Shown here one piece after another: positions 7,662 through 18,059 of a stretch of DNA of 64,000 bases. Origin of the DNA: Brachybacterium sp. FME24 (GTDB lineage: Bacteria; Actinomycetota; Actinomycetes; Actinomycetales; Dermabacteraceae); contig NZ_JABUXV010000007.1 of assembly GCF_014897705.1 (NCBI RefSeq), forward strand, positions 186,001 through 250,000. The letters run 5' to 3'. Under the pieces are notes generated by a model that searched no databases, was not told where the DNA came from, and was given only the letters and a program-made list of their open reading frames with translations. Position numbers and translations under genes: made by a program. Numbering within the stretch: position 1 is the stretch's first letter; the number at the start of each line of letters is the position of its first letter.

Positions 7662-8879
7662 ATGACCACCCAGCACCCCAGAGACCCCATCGGTTCCGCT
7701 TCTGCGGGCGGGGCGCCGCCGCCGAGCGTCGACCGCTCCGCCTCGGACGGCGAGTCGGAGTCCGGGCCCGGCGCAGCGCAGGACGCGACGTCCCCGCACA
7801 TCCCGGCGCCCTCTCGTCGGGCCGTCTTCGCCGGGGCAGCCGGCGCCGGCGCGGTTCTCGCGGTCACCGCCGTCACGGCCGGTCCGCGGCCGCCGCGACT
7901 CGGCCCGGTCGGCGGCGACGAGGAGCTGGCCGCAGAACTCCGCCCGTATCTGGGAGGTCACCACCGGGTCTCCGTCGTGGTGATCGACGGCGAGCAGCAC
8001 CGCTTCGCCGCCTTCGGGGCCGACGAGAACACCGAGTTCGAGATCGGGTCGGTGACCAAGACCTTCACCGGCGCCCTGCTGATGGACGCGGTCGAGCGGG
8101 GCGAGGTCACCCTGGACACCACGGTGACCGAAATCCTCGGCGAGCGCGCCCACGGCTCCGACGCAGCCGACGTGACCCTCGCCGAGCTCGCGTCCCAGTC
8201 CTCCGGCCTGCCGCGCCTCCCCGTGCGAAGACTCCTGGCGAGCTTCCCCATGATCGTGCTCCGCAAGGACTCCTACCTGGGCACGTCGGCGGAGGACGTG
8301 ATCGACGCAGCCCTGGGCGCGACCCTGCGGGACCGCGGGGACTACGCCTACTCGAATCTCGGAGTCGCTCTCCTCGGGCAGCTCCTGGCCGTACGCGCCG
8401 AGGCGACCTGGCAGGAGCTCCTCGGGGCGCGACTGCTCGATCCGCTGGGGATGACCAGCACCCGCGCGCCGTTCCACCTCGCCGACGTCGGCGAGGACGC
8501 CCCGCGCGGCCGCACTTCCAGCGGATTGAGCGCCGGCGCGTGGACCATGCACGGCTACGGCCCGGCCGGCGCCATCCGCTCCACCGCGGCCGACATGGGC
8601 CGGTACCTGCGCTCCCTGCAGGAGGGCTCGAACCCCGGGGCGGCCGGCTTGGAGCCGCTCGTGGACCGCGGCGAAGGCCGCTCCGTCGGCGTCGTGTGGG
8701 GCCTGAATCAGACTGACGACGGGGACACCCTCGTCCAGCACAACGGCATGACCGGCGGTTTCTCCGCGTTCTGCGGGTTCAACCGCGACACCGGACGCGG
8801 CGTGGCGCTGCTGACGGCCTCTGCTCGCGACCTGGATGACCTCGGGGCCGCAATCATCGACGGGAGCGTGCCGCTATGA
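7662..8879 (+). CDS. Exported serine hydrolase, beta-lactamase/DD-peptidase (class C) family
   Basis: 405-residue protein with an N-terminal Ser/Pro-rich region and the export segment SRRAVFAGAAGAGAVLAVTA, a twin-Arg-like signal that could also stay as a membrane anchor. The catalytic motifs of penicillin-binding-type serine hydrolases are all present: S130-V-T-K133, Y230-S-N232, and H360-N-G362 as the KTG-equivalent. Family members include DD-peptidases, esterases and D-amino-acid amidases, so the substrate is open; location outside the membrane is likely. It follows the regulator by 2 nt and overlaps the next gene by ATGA. Confidence 0.9.
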   Translation: MTTQHPRDPIGSASAGGAPPPSVDRSASDGESESGPGAAQDATSPHIPAPSRRAVFAGAAGAGAVLAVTAVTAGPRPPRLGPVGGDEELAAELRPYLGGHHRVSVVVIDGEQHRFAAFGADENTEFEIGSVTKTFTGALLMDAVERGEVTLDTTVTEILGERAHGSDAADVTLAELASQSSGLPRLPVRRLLASFPMIVLRKDSYLGTSAEDVIDAALGATLRDRGDYAYSNLGVALLGQLLAVRAEATWQELLGARLLDPLGMTSTRAPFHLADVGEDAPRGRTSSGLSAGAWTMHGYGPAGAIRSTAADMGRYLRSLQEGSNPGAAGLEPLVDRGEGRSVGVVWGLNQTDDGDTLVQHNGMTGGFSAFCGFNRDTGRGVALLTASARDLDDLGAAIIDGSVPL

Positions 8880-9253
8880 CCCTGATCCTCACCGCGATCT
8901 TCCCGCTGCTGCTCCTGGCCACCCTCGTCCCCTCGGGGTTCGCCCTGCTGCGGCACTGGACGCACCCGAGCCGCCTGACGCTGGAGGCATTCAGCGCCGG
9001 ATTCATGCTGCTGGTCTGCGGCCTGGTCCTGCCGATGAGCGGCTGGCTCGCGCTCGCCTGGTGGGCGGTCCTGGTGCTGCACCTGGCGGGCGCCGGCATC
9101 GCGACGTGGCGGGCCCTGACCGCGTCGGCACCGCACGGGCCGGATCTCAGCGCCCGCGCCCGGGCCGCCGCACATCCCGTCGGAGTCCGATCCCTGCTCG
9201 GCAGCGGCATCCTGTGGGCGGTGGCGGCGCTCATCGCCTTGGTAGGTGGCTGA
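8876..9253 (+). CDS. Small four-helix membrane protein of unknown function
   Basis: 125 residues, almost entirely hydrophobic, with four predicted membrane segments (about 3-23, 38-58, 59-80 and 103-123). I do not recognise the family. The ATGA overlap with the serine hydrolase gene means the two are made together, so it may be a partner of that exported enzyme. It ends 28 nt before the convergent esterase gene. Confidence 0.8.
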   Translation: MTLILTAIFPLLLLATLVPSGFALLRHWTHPSRLTLEAFSAGFMLLVCGLVLPMSGWLALAWWAVLVLHLAGAGIATWRALTASAPHGPDLSARARAAAHPVGVRSLLGSGILWAVAALIALVGG

Positions 9254-9281
9254 GTGGCTGAGCGGCTGGGCGACTGGGTCC

Positions 9282-10055
9282 TCAGCTGCGCAGCGGGAGC
9301 CAGTCCAGCACGTCCTGAATCCCCTGGTCCCAGAACTCCCAGGTGTGTGCGCCCGGGCGCAGGCGGGAGCGCAGGTCGACGCCGTGCTGCTGCGCCGCGG
9401 CGATGAAGCGATGGTTCTGCGTGATCAGCTCGTCCTCGGTGCCGCAGTCCAGGAACAATGCCGGCAGCCGGTGCGGCTCTGCGGCACCGAGCAGGCCGAG
9501 CAGATCGTCGGCCGTGCCGGTCAGATCGCGACCGCCCCAGACCCGCTGGGCGAGGTTCCCGCGATTCTCGCCGAGCTCGAGCGCGGCCGGGTCGATCGCA
9601 CCGGACAGGCTCGCCGCGGCCGCGTAGCGCTCCGGATGATTCAAGCCCAGCTTGAACGCCCCGAAACCGCCCATCGACAGGCCCGCCACGAAGGTGTCCT
9701 CGCGCGCCGTGGAGACGCGGAAGGTGCTCGCGACCAGCTGCGGCAGTTCCTCCGCGACGAAGGTCCAGTACTTCTCACCCACCTCTTCGTCGCAGTAGAA
9801 GGAGCGGCGCACCTCCGGCATCACCACCGCGATGCCCTTCTCGGTGGCGTAGCGCTCGATCGAGGTGCGGCGCTCCCAGATCGTGCAGTCATCGCTGAGA
9901 CCGTGCAGGAGATACAGCACCGGCACCGCGCTCGAGGACCCCGCATCGTCGGCCCCCTCCATGCCGATTCCCGCCGCGGACTGCGGCATCAGCACCACCA
10001 TCGAGGTGCCCATTCCGAGGGATTCGGAGAAGAAGTCGGTGCGCATGCGGATCAT
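9282..10055 (-). CDS. Alpha/beta-hydrolase esterase (esterase D / mycolyltransferase-like family)
   Basis: 257-residue cytosolic esterase without a signal peptide. Motifs are the oxyanion region VLYLLHGLSDDCTIW, the nucleophile elbow GLSMGGFGAF, the acid in FLDCGTEDEL and the catalytic His in GAHTWEFWD. Length and motif order match the tributyrin/acetyl esterase group of PF00756 rather than true mycolyltransferases, which are exported. AGGAG precedes the ATG at 10055. The neighbouring genes give no hint of the natural ester; it is divergent from the GH13 gene, so a carbohydrate acetyl ester is possible but unproven. Confidence 0.9.
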   Translation of the reverse strand: MIRMRTDFFSESLGMGTSMVVLMPQSAAGIGMEGADDAGSSSAVPVLYLLHGLSDDCTIWERRTSIERYATEKGIAVVMPEVRRSFYCDEEVGEKYWTFVAEELPQLVASTFRVSTAREDTFVAGLSMGGFGAFKLGLNHPERYAAAASLSGAIDPAALELGENRGNLAQRVWGGRDLTGTADDLLGLLGAAEPHRLPALFLDCGTEDELITQNHRFIAAAQQHGVDLRSRLRPGAHTWEFWDQGIQDVLDWLPLRS

Positions 10056-10150
10056 CGGTGATCACTCCTGGGGTCGGGGGCGGCGCATCGGAGGCCTCGA
10101 GCTCCGTGCGGCTCGGGGCCCATTGTCCACGTCGCGCCTACGATGGCCTC

Positions 10151-11560
<1,410 letters not shown>

Positions 11561-11688
11561 GCTGCTGGGGACCGCCATCGTGCGGTGGAGCAGTGTCTCC
11601 GGGTCGAGTCGCGCGCATCGATGGCAGTCGGACTCGCGGGCGACGAGCCGCCCGTGATCCCCGCTGGGGATAGCGACTAGTACAGCAG

Positions 11689-12204
11689 CTATCGAGCGCC
11701 GAGCTCGCGCACGATCGCCGTGACGCGCTCCGGGTCGTTCGTGCTCCGTGCAGCGATGACGAGCGCGTCCTCATCGGTCGGAGGTTCGAAGCTCGCGGCA
11801 TGTTCCCGAAGCACGGCGTCGGTGACGTCGTGACGAACCTGCGCCTCTCTGTTGGCGCGAACGCGTTCACGCTGCAGGTCAGGGCCGATCTGCACCCAGA
11901 CGAGCGCGAAGGGTGCGCCCGCGGCACCTGCGGTGGCGCGCCATGCATCTCGAAGGAAACGCGGCGATCCCGTGTCGTCCACGACGACGTGATGCCCCTC
12001 CCTCAGGAGCGTGCCCACCCGCTCGTGAGCGATCCGGTTCGTCGCCGCCCATTCCTCCACGGGAATTCCCTGGCCGCCATCCAGACCTCGTTCGTCATTG
12101 ATGAGGTCGAGACTGATCAGGTGAGCGGGCAACTCGTGGGCCAGCCGCGCCGCCAACGTGCTCTTGCCGGAGAACGAGAGACCGCACATCAAAGTCAGCG
12201 TCAT
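11689..12204 (-). CDS. P-loop AAA/kinase-like protein (zeta-toxin/phosphotransferase type)
   Basis: 171 residues. Walker A is GLSFSGKST at residues 8-16; next come SLDLINDERG, a helix with ATNRIAHERVGTLLREGHH, and the Walker-B-like strand VVVDDTGSPR. The C-terminal half has an Arg-rich lid (LQRERVRANREAQ). This is the small nucleotide kinase-like group that includes zeta toxins and chloramphenicol phosphotransferases; no antitoxin gene is adjacent, so I do not call it a toxin. TAGGGT on the minus strand (12211-12216) lies 6 nt upstream of the ATG, consistent with a leaderless message. Confidence 0.85.
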   Translation of the reverse strand: MTLTLMCGLSFSGKSTLAARLAHELPAHLISLDLINDERGLDGGQGIPVEEWAATNRIAHERVGTLLREGHHVVVDDTGSPRFLRDAWRATAGAAGAPFALVWVQIGPDLQRERVRANREAQVRHDVTDAVLREHAASFEPPTDEDALVIAARSTNDPERVTAIVRELGAR

Positions 12205-12296
12205 GCGGCAACCCTACTGACCAGGGTGGGAGGACCCGCGAAGTCCATGTCTCCCACTCCCCGGAGCTGGCGCGGTCCCAGCAGGTCTGGTCGATG

Positions 12297-13175
12297 TCAG
12301 CCGGATAGTCCGGCCGGCCCGGTGAGGTCGTCGTGGTCTCCGCTGGTCCAGGCAGCGTGACGAGCAGCTGAGGTCAGTACAGCCTCCCGTGCGCCCCCGC
12401 GGATCGCACCGGGGAAGTTGCCGTAGAGACGGTCGAAGGCGAAGCGTGCGGCGCCGGCTGCGACCCGCAGGGCGACTGGGCCGGACAAGGGGATGCGGTT
12501 CGGGTAGGAGTACATGAAGGTGGTGGTGCGCCCGTCGGTGTTCGGGGCGATCGTGTCGCCCGACAGCAGGACACCCCGGCCGTCGCCACCGTTCCAGTGG
12601 ACGACGGCACTGCCCGGGAAGTGCCCTCCGAGCTGGACAGCGACGACGCCGGGCAGCACCCTCTCCTCGCCCTGCCAGAGGTGAAGGTGTGCGGGGGTGC
12701 GTCCGAGCCAGCCGGCGTCGGCTCGAGCGATCCAGACAGGCGCGTCGTCGAGAGCCGCGGACCATGCCGACTGCAGGCCGAACATATGCGGATGGCTCGG
12801 GATGATCGCGCGCAGCGGTCCGAGCTTCGCGACCTCCGCGACCGCCTCGACGGTGATCGCCGCCGGCACATCGACCATCACGGTGCCGACCTCCGTGACC
12901 AGCAGCTTCGCCTCCTGGCCGATGCCGACTCCGCCGTCGACGCGCAGTGCGAAGAGGCGATCCTCGAGCTCGGCGACCTCGATGCGGGCGATCGCGACAG
13001 CAGGTTCGTGCCAGCGCTGCACACCATCAGGGGGAAGATACTGCCGCTCGTCGGCGCACACGGGGCACACGGCGGGCAACGTTGCCGCGTCGTACTCCAC
13101 GCCGCAGGTCGCGCACTGGGTGATTCCCTGGAGCAGTTCGGACAGACGTTCATTCATGATCAGTGGATCAGCCAC
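12297..13175 (-). CDS. MBL-fold metallo-hydrolase with N-terminal zinc ribbon
   Basis: 292 residues from the GTG at 13175, chosen because GAGGAG lies 6 nt upstream; ATG codons at 13181 and 13157 are alternatives. Residues 21-40 carry four Cys (CATC and CPVC) that look like a zinc ribbon. The MBL domain has the subfamily motif SHPHMFG in place of HxHxDH, then LGGHFPGSAVVHW and LLSGDTI, and ends with TFMYSYPNRIPL and FAFDRLYG. The substrate is unknown. It is preceded by a SoxR/MerR-type operator (13208-13232), so expression is probably controlled by redox or toxic compounds. No MerR-family gene is in the window. Confidence 0.88.
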   Translation of the reverse strand: MADPLIMNERLSELLQGITQCATCGVEYDAATLPAVCPVCADERQYLPPDGVQRWHEPAVAIARIEVAELEDRLFALRVDGGVGIGQEAKLLVTEVGTVMVDVPAAITVEAVAEVAKLGPLRAIIPSHPHMFGLQSAWSAALDDAPVWIARADAGWLGRTPAHLHLWQGEERVLPGVVAVQLGGHFPGSAVVHWNGGDGRGVLLSGDTIAPNTDGRTTTFMYSYPNRIPLSGPVALRVAAGAARFAFDRLYGNFPGAIRGGAREAVLTSAARHAAWTSGDHDDLTGPAGLSG

Positions 13176-13207
13176 GGCCATCTCCTCGGGTCGATGAGCC
13201 GATCCTT

Positions 13208-13232
13208 TAACCTCAAGCTCCCTTGAGGTCAA
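13208..13232 (-). promoter_or_regulatory. SoxR/MerR-type operator and promoter of the MBL gene
   Basis: The inverted repeat ACCTCAAG - 4 nt - CTTGAGGT is perfect at 13210-13229 and extends to 11-bp arms with one mismatch. The core CCTCAAG-N4-CTTGAGG is that of SoxR and related MerR-family sites. On the minus strand the dyad overlaps TTGACC (13232-13227) as -35 and TAAAGG (13209-13204) as a weak -10, 29 nt before the GTG start. Confidence 0.7.
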
Positions 13233-13359
13233 CTCTGCGCGCCCCACGCAGATGCACGATCCGACCGCTCATGGCGCGGGCCAAGCAAGTGGTGTCGTAC
13301 TCTCACGTTCCCGGGGCGTGCTTGCGCTGCACGGCTGTCGGGGCTACTCCCCCTCCCGC

Positions 13360-13944
13360 TCAGGGCAGGTCTTCTCGCACCGACCGCAACGTGCGCAGCC
13401 CGTAGGCGGCGAGTGCCGGTTTGAGCGCGGCCCACTCGCCGAACTTGTAGTCGGCAGCCATACCTAGTTTGGGGGCCAGGTCCGGCCGCTGCCGCCGGAC
13501 GTATACCCGCGCCTTGAGTGCGTGGGCAGGTAGCGACGCGATCTTGATTCGGTCGACGTCCTCGACCATCGGAATCACGTTGGCGATGTTCTCCCAGGTC
13601 GTGCGGCTCTCCTCCTCAAGCAGATAGGCGCCTTGGTACCCAAGGATGTTCACGGCGTAGTCGGCCATCACTCGAGCCTCCGACCTCGACGCTGTGGTGA
13701 AACCCCCGCTGAAGATCAGCCGCGTCTCAGCAGTCGGATCAAGAGAACGGAGAGCTGCTTGAACGCGGATTCGGTTGACGAAGTTGGCATCCACCTGAGG
13801 GTTTTTGAAGCCCAGCACCACGATCGACTCTGAGGTTCCGGTCGGGTGGTCGACAAGGGTCTGCGACCATCGTCGGTTCTGCCACTCGCCCCAGGCCAGA
13901 ACTCCCGCCGCCACGGCGCCCGCAAGGGCCAGTCCTCTACGCAT
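13360..13944 (-). CDS. YdcF/ElyC/SanA-family (DUF218) membrane-anchored protein
   Basis: 194 residues with one N-terminal membrane segment (residues 4-19) and a DUF218 domain: SIVVLGFKNPQ, a run with RLIFSGGFT, SEARVMADYAVNILG, EEESRTTWENIANVIP and SLPAHALKARVYVRRQ. Members act at the cell envelope, and some affect peptidoglycan or permeability, but no reaction is established. TAGTGT (13952-13957, minus strand) lies 7 nt upstream of the ATG with no Shine-Dalgarno. It stands alone. Confidence 0.9.
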   Translation of the reverse strand: MRRGLALAGAVAAGVLAWGEWQNRRWSQTLVDHPTGTSESIVVLGFKNPQVDANFVNRIRVQAALRSLDPTAETRLIFSGGFTTASRSEARVMADYAVNILGYQGAYLLEEESRTTWENIANVIPMVEDVDRIKIASLPAHALKARVYVRRQRPDLAPKLGMAADYKFGEWAALKPALAAYGLRTLRSVREDLP

Positions 13945-14105
13945 GCACTAAACACTAGAGCGCGTCGATTGCCCAGGGCCACCACATCATCACACTCGAC
14001 AGAACAGGAGCACCGAGCTGTCAACCTTCAACGACCGCTACCGATGCACTCGAACTGACCGTTTAGGGCGCGCGGCTGCGCGGCCCCGGACGATAGCGTT
14101 GACGT

Positions 14106-14675
14106 GTGACGATCCATGTTCGCGACGCGACTGCTGATGACGTTCCGAGAGCTGCGCGTACGCTCTCTGCCGCCTTCGATGACTATCCGTGGACTCGCTG
14201 GTCAATCCCTACTGCACACTACGCGGAGCGCCTGGAGGAGCTACAAGGGCTCTACCTCCTCCATGCGCTCGGGTACGGGTTCGTGCTCGTAGACGATGAG
14301 CAGAGGGGTGTGGCGGCTTTCCTCCCACCCGATGCGCCGGAACCGAGCGTGGTCGCGCAGGGGCGGATCGCGGAGTTGTTGGGCGATCGACTCCCAGCCC
14401 TTGCAGCGACTGAGCTTCCCGAGCGCCCTGCGGAGTCATGGGACCTCGCCACCATCGGGGTCCACCCCGATAATTGGGGTCAAGGAGTGGCCTCCGCGAT
14501 CATCGCCGAAGGGCTGCGCAGACTCGACGATTCCCGAGCTGCTACGTCGCTGGAGACCTCGGATGCTCGCAACGTCGCTCTGTACTCGCGTCATGGTTTC
14601 ACCGTCACCGCGACGACAGAGATCCCGAACGGCCCAGTCGTCCACTCGATGCTTCGCGGCGCGGCCGATATCTGA
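14106..14675 (+). CDS. GNAT-family N-acetyltransferase
   Basis: 189 residues, GTG start with TAGCGT (14094-14099) 6 nt upstream. The GNAT fold is shown by VRDATADDVPRAARTLSAAF at the start, FVLVDDEQRGVAAF, LATIGVHPDNWGQGVASAII (the acetyl-CoA pyrophosphate loop GQGVAS) and SRHGFTVTATTE. The acceptor substrate cannot be predicted. Base composition is a little lower in G+C than the neighbours. Confidence 0.9.
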   Translation: MTIHVRDATADDVPRAARTLSAAFDDYPWTRWSIPTAHYAERLEELQGLYLLHALGYGFVLVDDEQRGVAAFLPPDAPEPSVVAQGRIAELLGDRLPALAATELPERPAESWDLATIGVHPDNWGQGVASAIIAEGLRRLDDSRAATSLETSDARNVALYSRHGFTVTATTEIPNGPVVHSMLRGAADI

Positions 14676-14787
14676 ATCGACCGTCCATGGATTGCTCGTC
14701 GTTGAGCCGGTCCTTGGGGGTTTCCCCCGTCTGACCTGGCGGCCGGCCCCGTTCCTCCTGCGGGACCCGCCTCGATACGCTCGCCTC

Positions 14788-15189
14788 GTGTCGCATCACA
14801 CCGTGCCCGGACCCCCGCCGACCGCCGCTCCTCGAGCGCAGCGATCCCGTTCTGACGGCTGGTCGCCAGCTCTCGGTGTGGTGGCATTGCTCGGCGCCAC
14901 CATTGCCGCTTTGATCATCGGGATCACCATCGTGCCGATGGAAGCCGCGCACGGCCGGCTCTTCACCGACACGCCTGGCACCTATCAGATCTCGGTCTAT
15001 GCGCTCGGCGCGACCATGGTCCTGTGGGCCGCCCTGGGGGTCGCTGCTCTGGTGACCGGCATCGTCTCCATCGTGCGGCGAGGGGCGAACAGTCGAGCTG
15101 TCTGGGGCATCATCCTGGCTGTCGTCAGCCCCTTCGTGGCGGTCACTGCGCTGATCGCGTCGATGGTCATCGCGGCGATGATGATCTGA
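14788..15189 (+). CDS. Small membrane protein with proline-rich N-terminus
   Basis: 133 residues from a GTG with TACGCT (14776-14781) 6 nt upstream; the open frame reaches back to 14296 but overlaps the GNAT gene. After a Pro/Ala/Arg-rich cytoplasmic tail of about 25 residues there are three hydrophobic segments (about 28-50, 70-92 and 105-131), in the style of DUF4190-like proteins. Function is unknown. Confidence 0.65.
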   Translation: MSHHTVPGPPPTAAPRAQRSRSDGWSPALGVVALLGATIAALIIGITIVPMEAAHGRLFTDTPGTYQISVYALGATMVLWAALGVAALVTGIVSIVRRGANSRAVWGIILAVVSPFVAVTALIASMVIAAMMI

Positions 15190-15420
15190 TCCGCAGGCGC
15201 CCGCACTTGCGCAGTCGCGCTCCCGCGAACAGGCGCTCCCCGCGCACTCCCCGAGATCGCCATGATTCGTGCTTCGGCGCGCGATGGTGCGACAGCCTGC
15301 GATGCCACGGGGCACGCCCTGCGAGCCACGAGCCGCAACGACACATCCCCCTCCGGTGCTCCGTTCTCACGACGCCCGGTGATCAGGGACTGCTCCACAG
15401 CCCGGCGTAGGCTCGCGGCC

Positions 15421-15774
15421 ATGAGCATCACGATCAAGCCCGCCGAATCCGTCAACACCGCACCCGTCGTGGCCCTCGGACTGATCGGGGGCTGGCTGAC
15501 CGCTCGCGAGACCGGCATCCGTCCGCTCGGCGGAGTGGTGCTCGCGGCCGCCGGGCTCTACGCGGGCCGCACCTGGCTGGCCCGCCGAGGCCCCGCCACC
15601 ACTGCCGCGCTCGGTGCGACCTACGTGGTCGGCTTCGGACTCTCGCATCCCCTGGCGAAGAAGATGGGCTCCTGGCCTGCGGTGCTCACCGTGACCGTGG
15701 CGGCCGCCGGCGCCGCCGCACTGCTGTCCGACGCCGCCTATGGCGAGTGGACCCCCGCCAACCCGGAGGCCTGA
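15421..15774 (+). CDS. Small hydrophobic membrane protein of unknown function
   Basis: 117 residues, four short hydrophobic segments with Gly/Ala-rich packing (APVVALGLIGGWLTARETG, VVLAAAGLYAGRTW, ALGATYVVGFGLS, VLTVTVAAAGAAALLS). TAGGCT at 15408-15413 stands 7 nt before the ATG, a leaderless arrangement. I do not recognise a named family. Confidence 0.7.
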   Translation: MSITIKPAESVNTAPVVALGLIGGWLTARETGIRPLGGVVLAAAGLYAGRTWLARRGPATTAALGATYVVGFGLSHPLAKKMGSWPAVLTVTVAAAGAAALLSDAAYGEWTPANPEA

Positions 15775-16076
15775 CTCCCCCGGCCCCAGCTCGCCCGGCC
15801 CCGCACGCCCCGGTCCAGCTCCGCACACCTCGTGCCGGTCCGATTCGCCGCCGAACATCGACCGATCCGGGCCGAGAACCGCACCGAGATCGCCGGGGCG
15901 GCGGCGGGTGTGGGGACGCGGAGGCGGCCAGCGCGACGGCGGGCGTGGCGGCGGTGAATCGATGCAACCGAGTCGTGTTGGAACGGTTTTTCGCTGTCCA
16001 TCGCGTGAATAGTTGACTAGGCTAAGACTTCGTCCCGACCGCCGGGACAGCGCAATCCCTGAGGACTCCTTTCCCC
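15775..16076 (+). other. Gene-free 302 bp upstream of the ABC exporter operon
   Basis: The first 200 bp are C-rich without a convincing ORF. From about 15975 the sequence becomes A/T-richer and contains TTGACT overlapping TAGGCT at 16013-16023; TAGGCT (16018-16023) is the likeliest -10 for the exporter operon. GAGGACTCC precedes the ATG at 16077. Confidence 0.4.
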
Positions 16077-18059
16077 ATGCTCGGCACCATGAGCCGCCTC
16101 TGGCAGACGGTCCGCCCTATTCGTATCCGCCTCTACCTGGGTCTGCTCAGCGCCCTCACCGCCTCGATCGTGGCGCTGATGATCCCCCAGGTCCTCGAGA
16201 TCATCGTCAACCGTCTCGAGACCGACGCCGTGGCCGCGACCATCTGGACAGGTGGCGCCGTCGTGCTCGGACTCGGCCTGGTCGAAGCCGCCCTGATCTG
16301 GTTGCGGCGCACCTTCGCCGTCTCCCCGTCGACCACGGTCGAGAAGCTCATCCGCGTGGACTTCTACCGCAAGGTCCAGAACATGCCGGTCTCCTTCCAC
16401 GACGCGTGGGGGTCCGGTCAGCTGCTCTCGCGCATGCTCACCGACATCAACCAGATCCGCCGCTGGATCGCCTTCGGCATGATCATGGCGGTGACCAGCG
16501 CCGTCACCATCGTCGTCGGCATGATCCTGCTGTGGCGCTCCTCCGCGATCCTGGCCATCATCTTCTTCCTGGCCGCGGTGCCGGTCTCGGTGATCGCCTA
16601 CCGCTTCAACCGTAAGTTCTCGATCCTCTCGCGCCGCTCCCAGGACCAGAACGGCGACCTGGCCACCACCATCGAGCAGTCGGTGCAGGGCATTCGCGTG
16701 CTCAAGGCCTTCGGCCGCGGGCCCACTGCCCTGGACGGCTTCACCGAGCAGGCCGAAGAGCTGCGCATGACCGAGGTGCGCAAGGCGACCGCCATCGCGC
16801 GCTTCGACATGTTCATGTTCACGCTTCCCGAGCTCGCCCTCGGCGTGGCCCTGCTCGTCGGGCTCTACCAGACCGCGGACGGGGCGATCAGCACCGGCCA
16901 GCTCGCCTCCTACTTCGCGACCGCCACCCTCGTGGTGGGCCCGGTGCGCCAGCTCGGCATGCTGCTGGGCCAGGCCGTCAACGCCACCACCGCGCTCGAT
17001 CGTCATTACGAGGTGATGGACGAGCCCAACCGGATCACGTCACCGGAGAATCCGGTCGAGGTGGACACCACCCGCGCCACCGGCGCCGTGCGCCTGGAGG
17101 GCGTCCACTTCCGCTTCGAGGACGCTCCGGACCACGTGCCCGACGTGCTGGACGGGGTGAACCTCGAGATCCGTCCCGGCGAGACCATGGCACTGGTGGG
17201 CGTGACCGGCAGCGGCAAGTCCACTCTGCTGCAGCTGGTTCCGCGCCTGTACGACGTCACCTCCGGGTCGATCACGATCGACGGGGTCGAGATCCGCGAC
17301 ATGGGCCTGCGCGACCTGCGCACCCTGACCGCTTTCGCCTTCGAGGACGCCACCTTGTTCTCCGACTCGGTGCGGGTCAACGTGCTGATCGGCGCCGACC
17401 AGTCGCTGTCCGAGGACGAGCGGGAGGAGCTGCTCGAACTCGCGCTGCGCACGGCCGACGCCAGCTTCGCCTTCGACATGCCCGAGGGCGTGGACACCCC
17501 CATCGGCGAGGAGGGCATGAGCCTGTCCGGTGGCCAGCGCCAGCGGCTCGCACTGGCCCGGGCGATCGCCGCTCGCCCCGCGGTGCTGCTGCTGGACGAC
17601 CCGCTGTCGGCCCTGGACACCAAGACGGAGGAGACCGTCACCTCCCGCCTGCGCGAAGTGCTCTCCGGGACCACGACGCTGATCGTCGCCCACCGCACCT
17701 CGACCGTGGCCCTGGCCGACCGCGTCGCCCTGCTGGACCGCGGCCGCCTGGTCGCCGTCGGCACCCACACGGAGATGATGGAGACCTCGGCCCGCTACCG
17801 CTGGGTGATCGCGAACCAGGAGGAGGAGGTTCGGCGCGACCAGGACATCGAGACCCTCACCGGGGAGCTCGACCTGCGCGCGATCCAGAACGCCGCCGCG
17901 GCCGACGGCGATGCCCCTGCCACGCCGCCGGACCCGGAAGACGGTGCAGGCGATCCGCAGGCAGATGATCCGCGGCGCCACGAACCGACGGTGACCGCCG
18001 GGATCCCGTCCGTCGGCGGCCATCCGACGGAGCCGACCAGTGGGAAGGAGGGCCGATGA
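16077..18059 (+). CDS. ABC exporter, TMD-NBD half-transporter, subunit 1 of a heterodimer
   Basis: 660 residues: six membrane helices (about 15-310), NBD (about 340-590) and an acidic Pro-rich C-terminal tail. The NBD has an intact Walker A (VGVTGSGKST, Lys381), signature LSGGQRQR and His in VAHRTS, but Walker B reads LLLDD508-PLSALD, with Asp in place of the catalytic Glu. This is the asymmetric pattern of heterodimeric exporters such as LmrCD, BmrCD and TM287/288, where one ATP site is degenerate. The partner is the next gene, overlapping by ATGA. Substrate is probably a drug or lipid; that is family knowledge only. ATG at 16089 is an alternative start. Confidence 0.93.
   Translation: MLGTMSRLWQTVRPIRIRLYLGLLSALTASIVALMIPQVLEIIVNRLETDAVAATIWTGGAVVLGLGLVEAALIWLRRTFAVSPSTTVEKLIRVDFYRKVQNMPVSFHDAWGSGQLLSRMLTDINQIRRWIAFGMIMAVTSAVTIVVGMILLWRSSAILAIIFFLAAVPVSVIAYRFNRKFSILSRRSQDQNGDLATTIEQSVQGIRVLKAFGRGPTALDGFTEQAEELRMTEVRKATAIARFDMFMFTLPELALGVALLVGLYQTADGAISTGQLASYFATATLVVGPVRQLGMLLGQAVNATTALDRHYEVMDEPNRITSPENPVEVDTTRATGAVRLEGVHFRFEDAPDHVPDVLDGVNLEIRPGETMALVGVTGSGKSTLLQLVPRLYDVTSGSITIDGVEIRDMGLRDLRTLTAFAFEDATLFSDSVRVNVLIGADQSLSEDEREELLELALRTADASFAFDMPEGVDTPIGEEGMSLSGGQRQRLALARAIAARPAVLLLDDPLSALDTKTEETVTSRLREVLSGTTTLIVAHRTSTVALADRVALLDRGRLVAVGTHTEMMETSARYRWVIANQEEEVRRDQDIETLTGELDLRAIQNAAAADGDAPATPPDPEDGAGDPQADDPRRHEPTVTAGIPSVGGHPTEPTSGKEGR

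Noticed and set aside
11689-12204. Zeta-toxin component of a toxin-antitoxin pair
   Set aside because: The P-loop fits, but no small antitoxin gene is adjacent on either side, and the gene appears leaderless and standalone.
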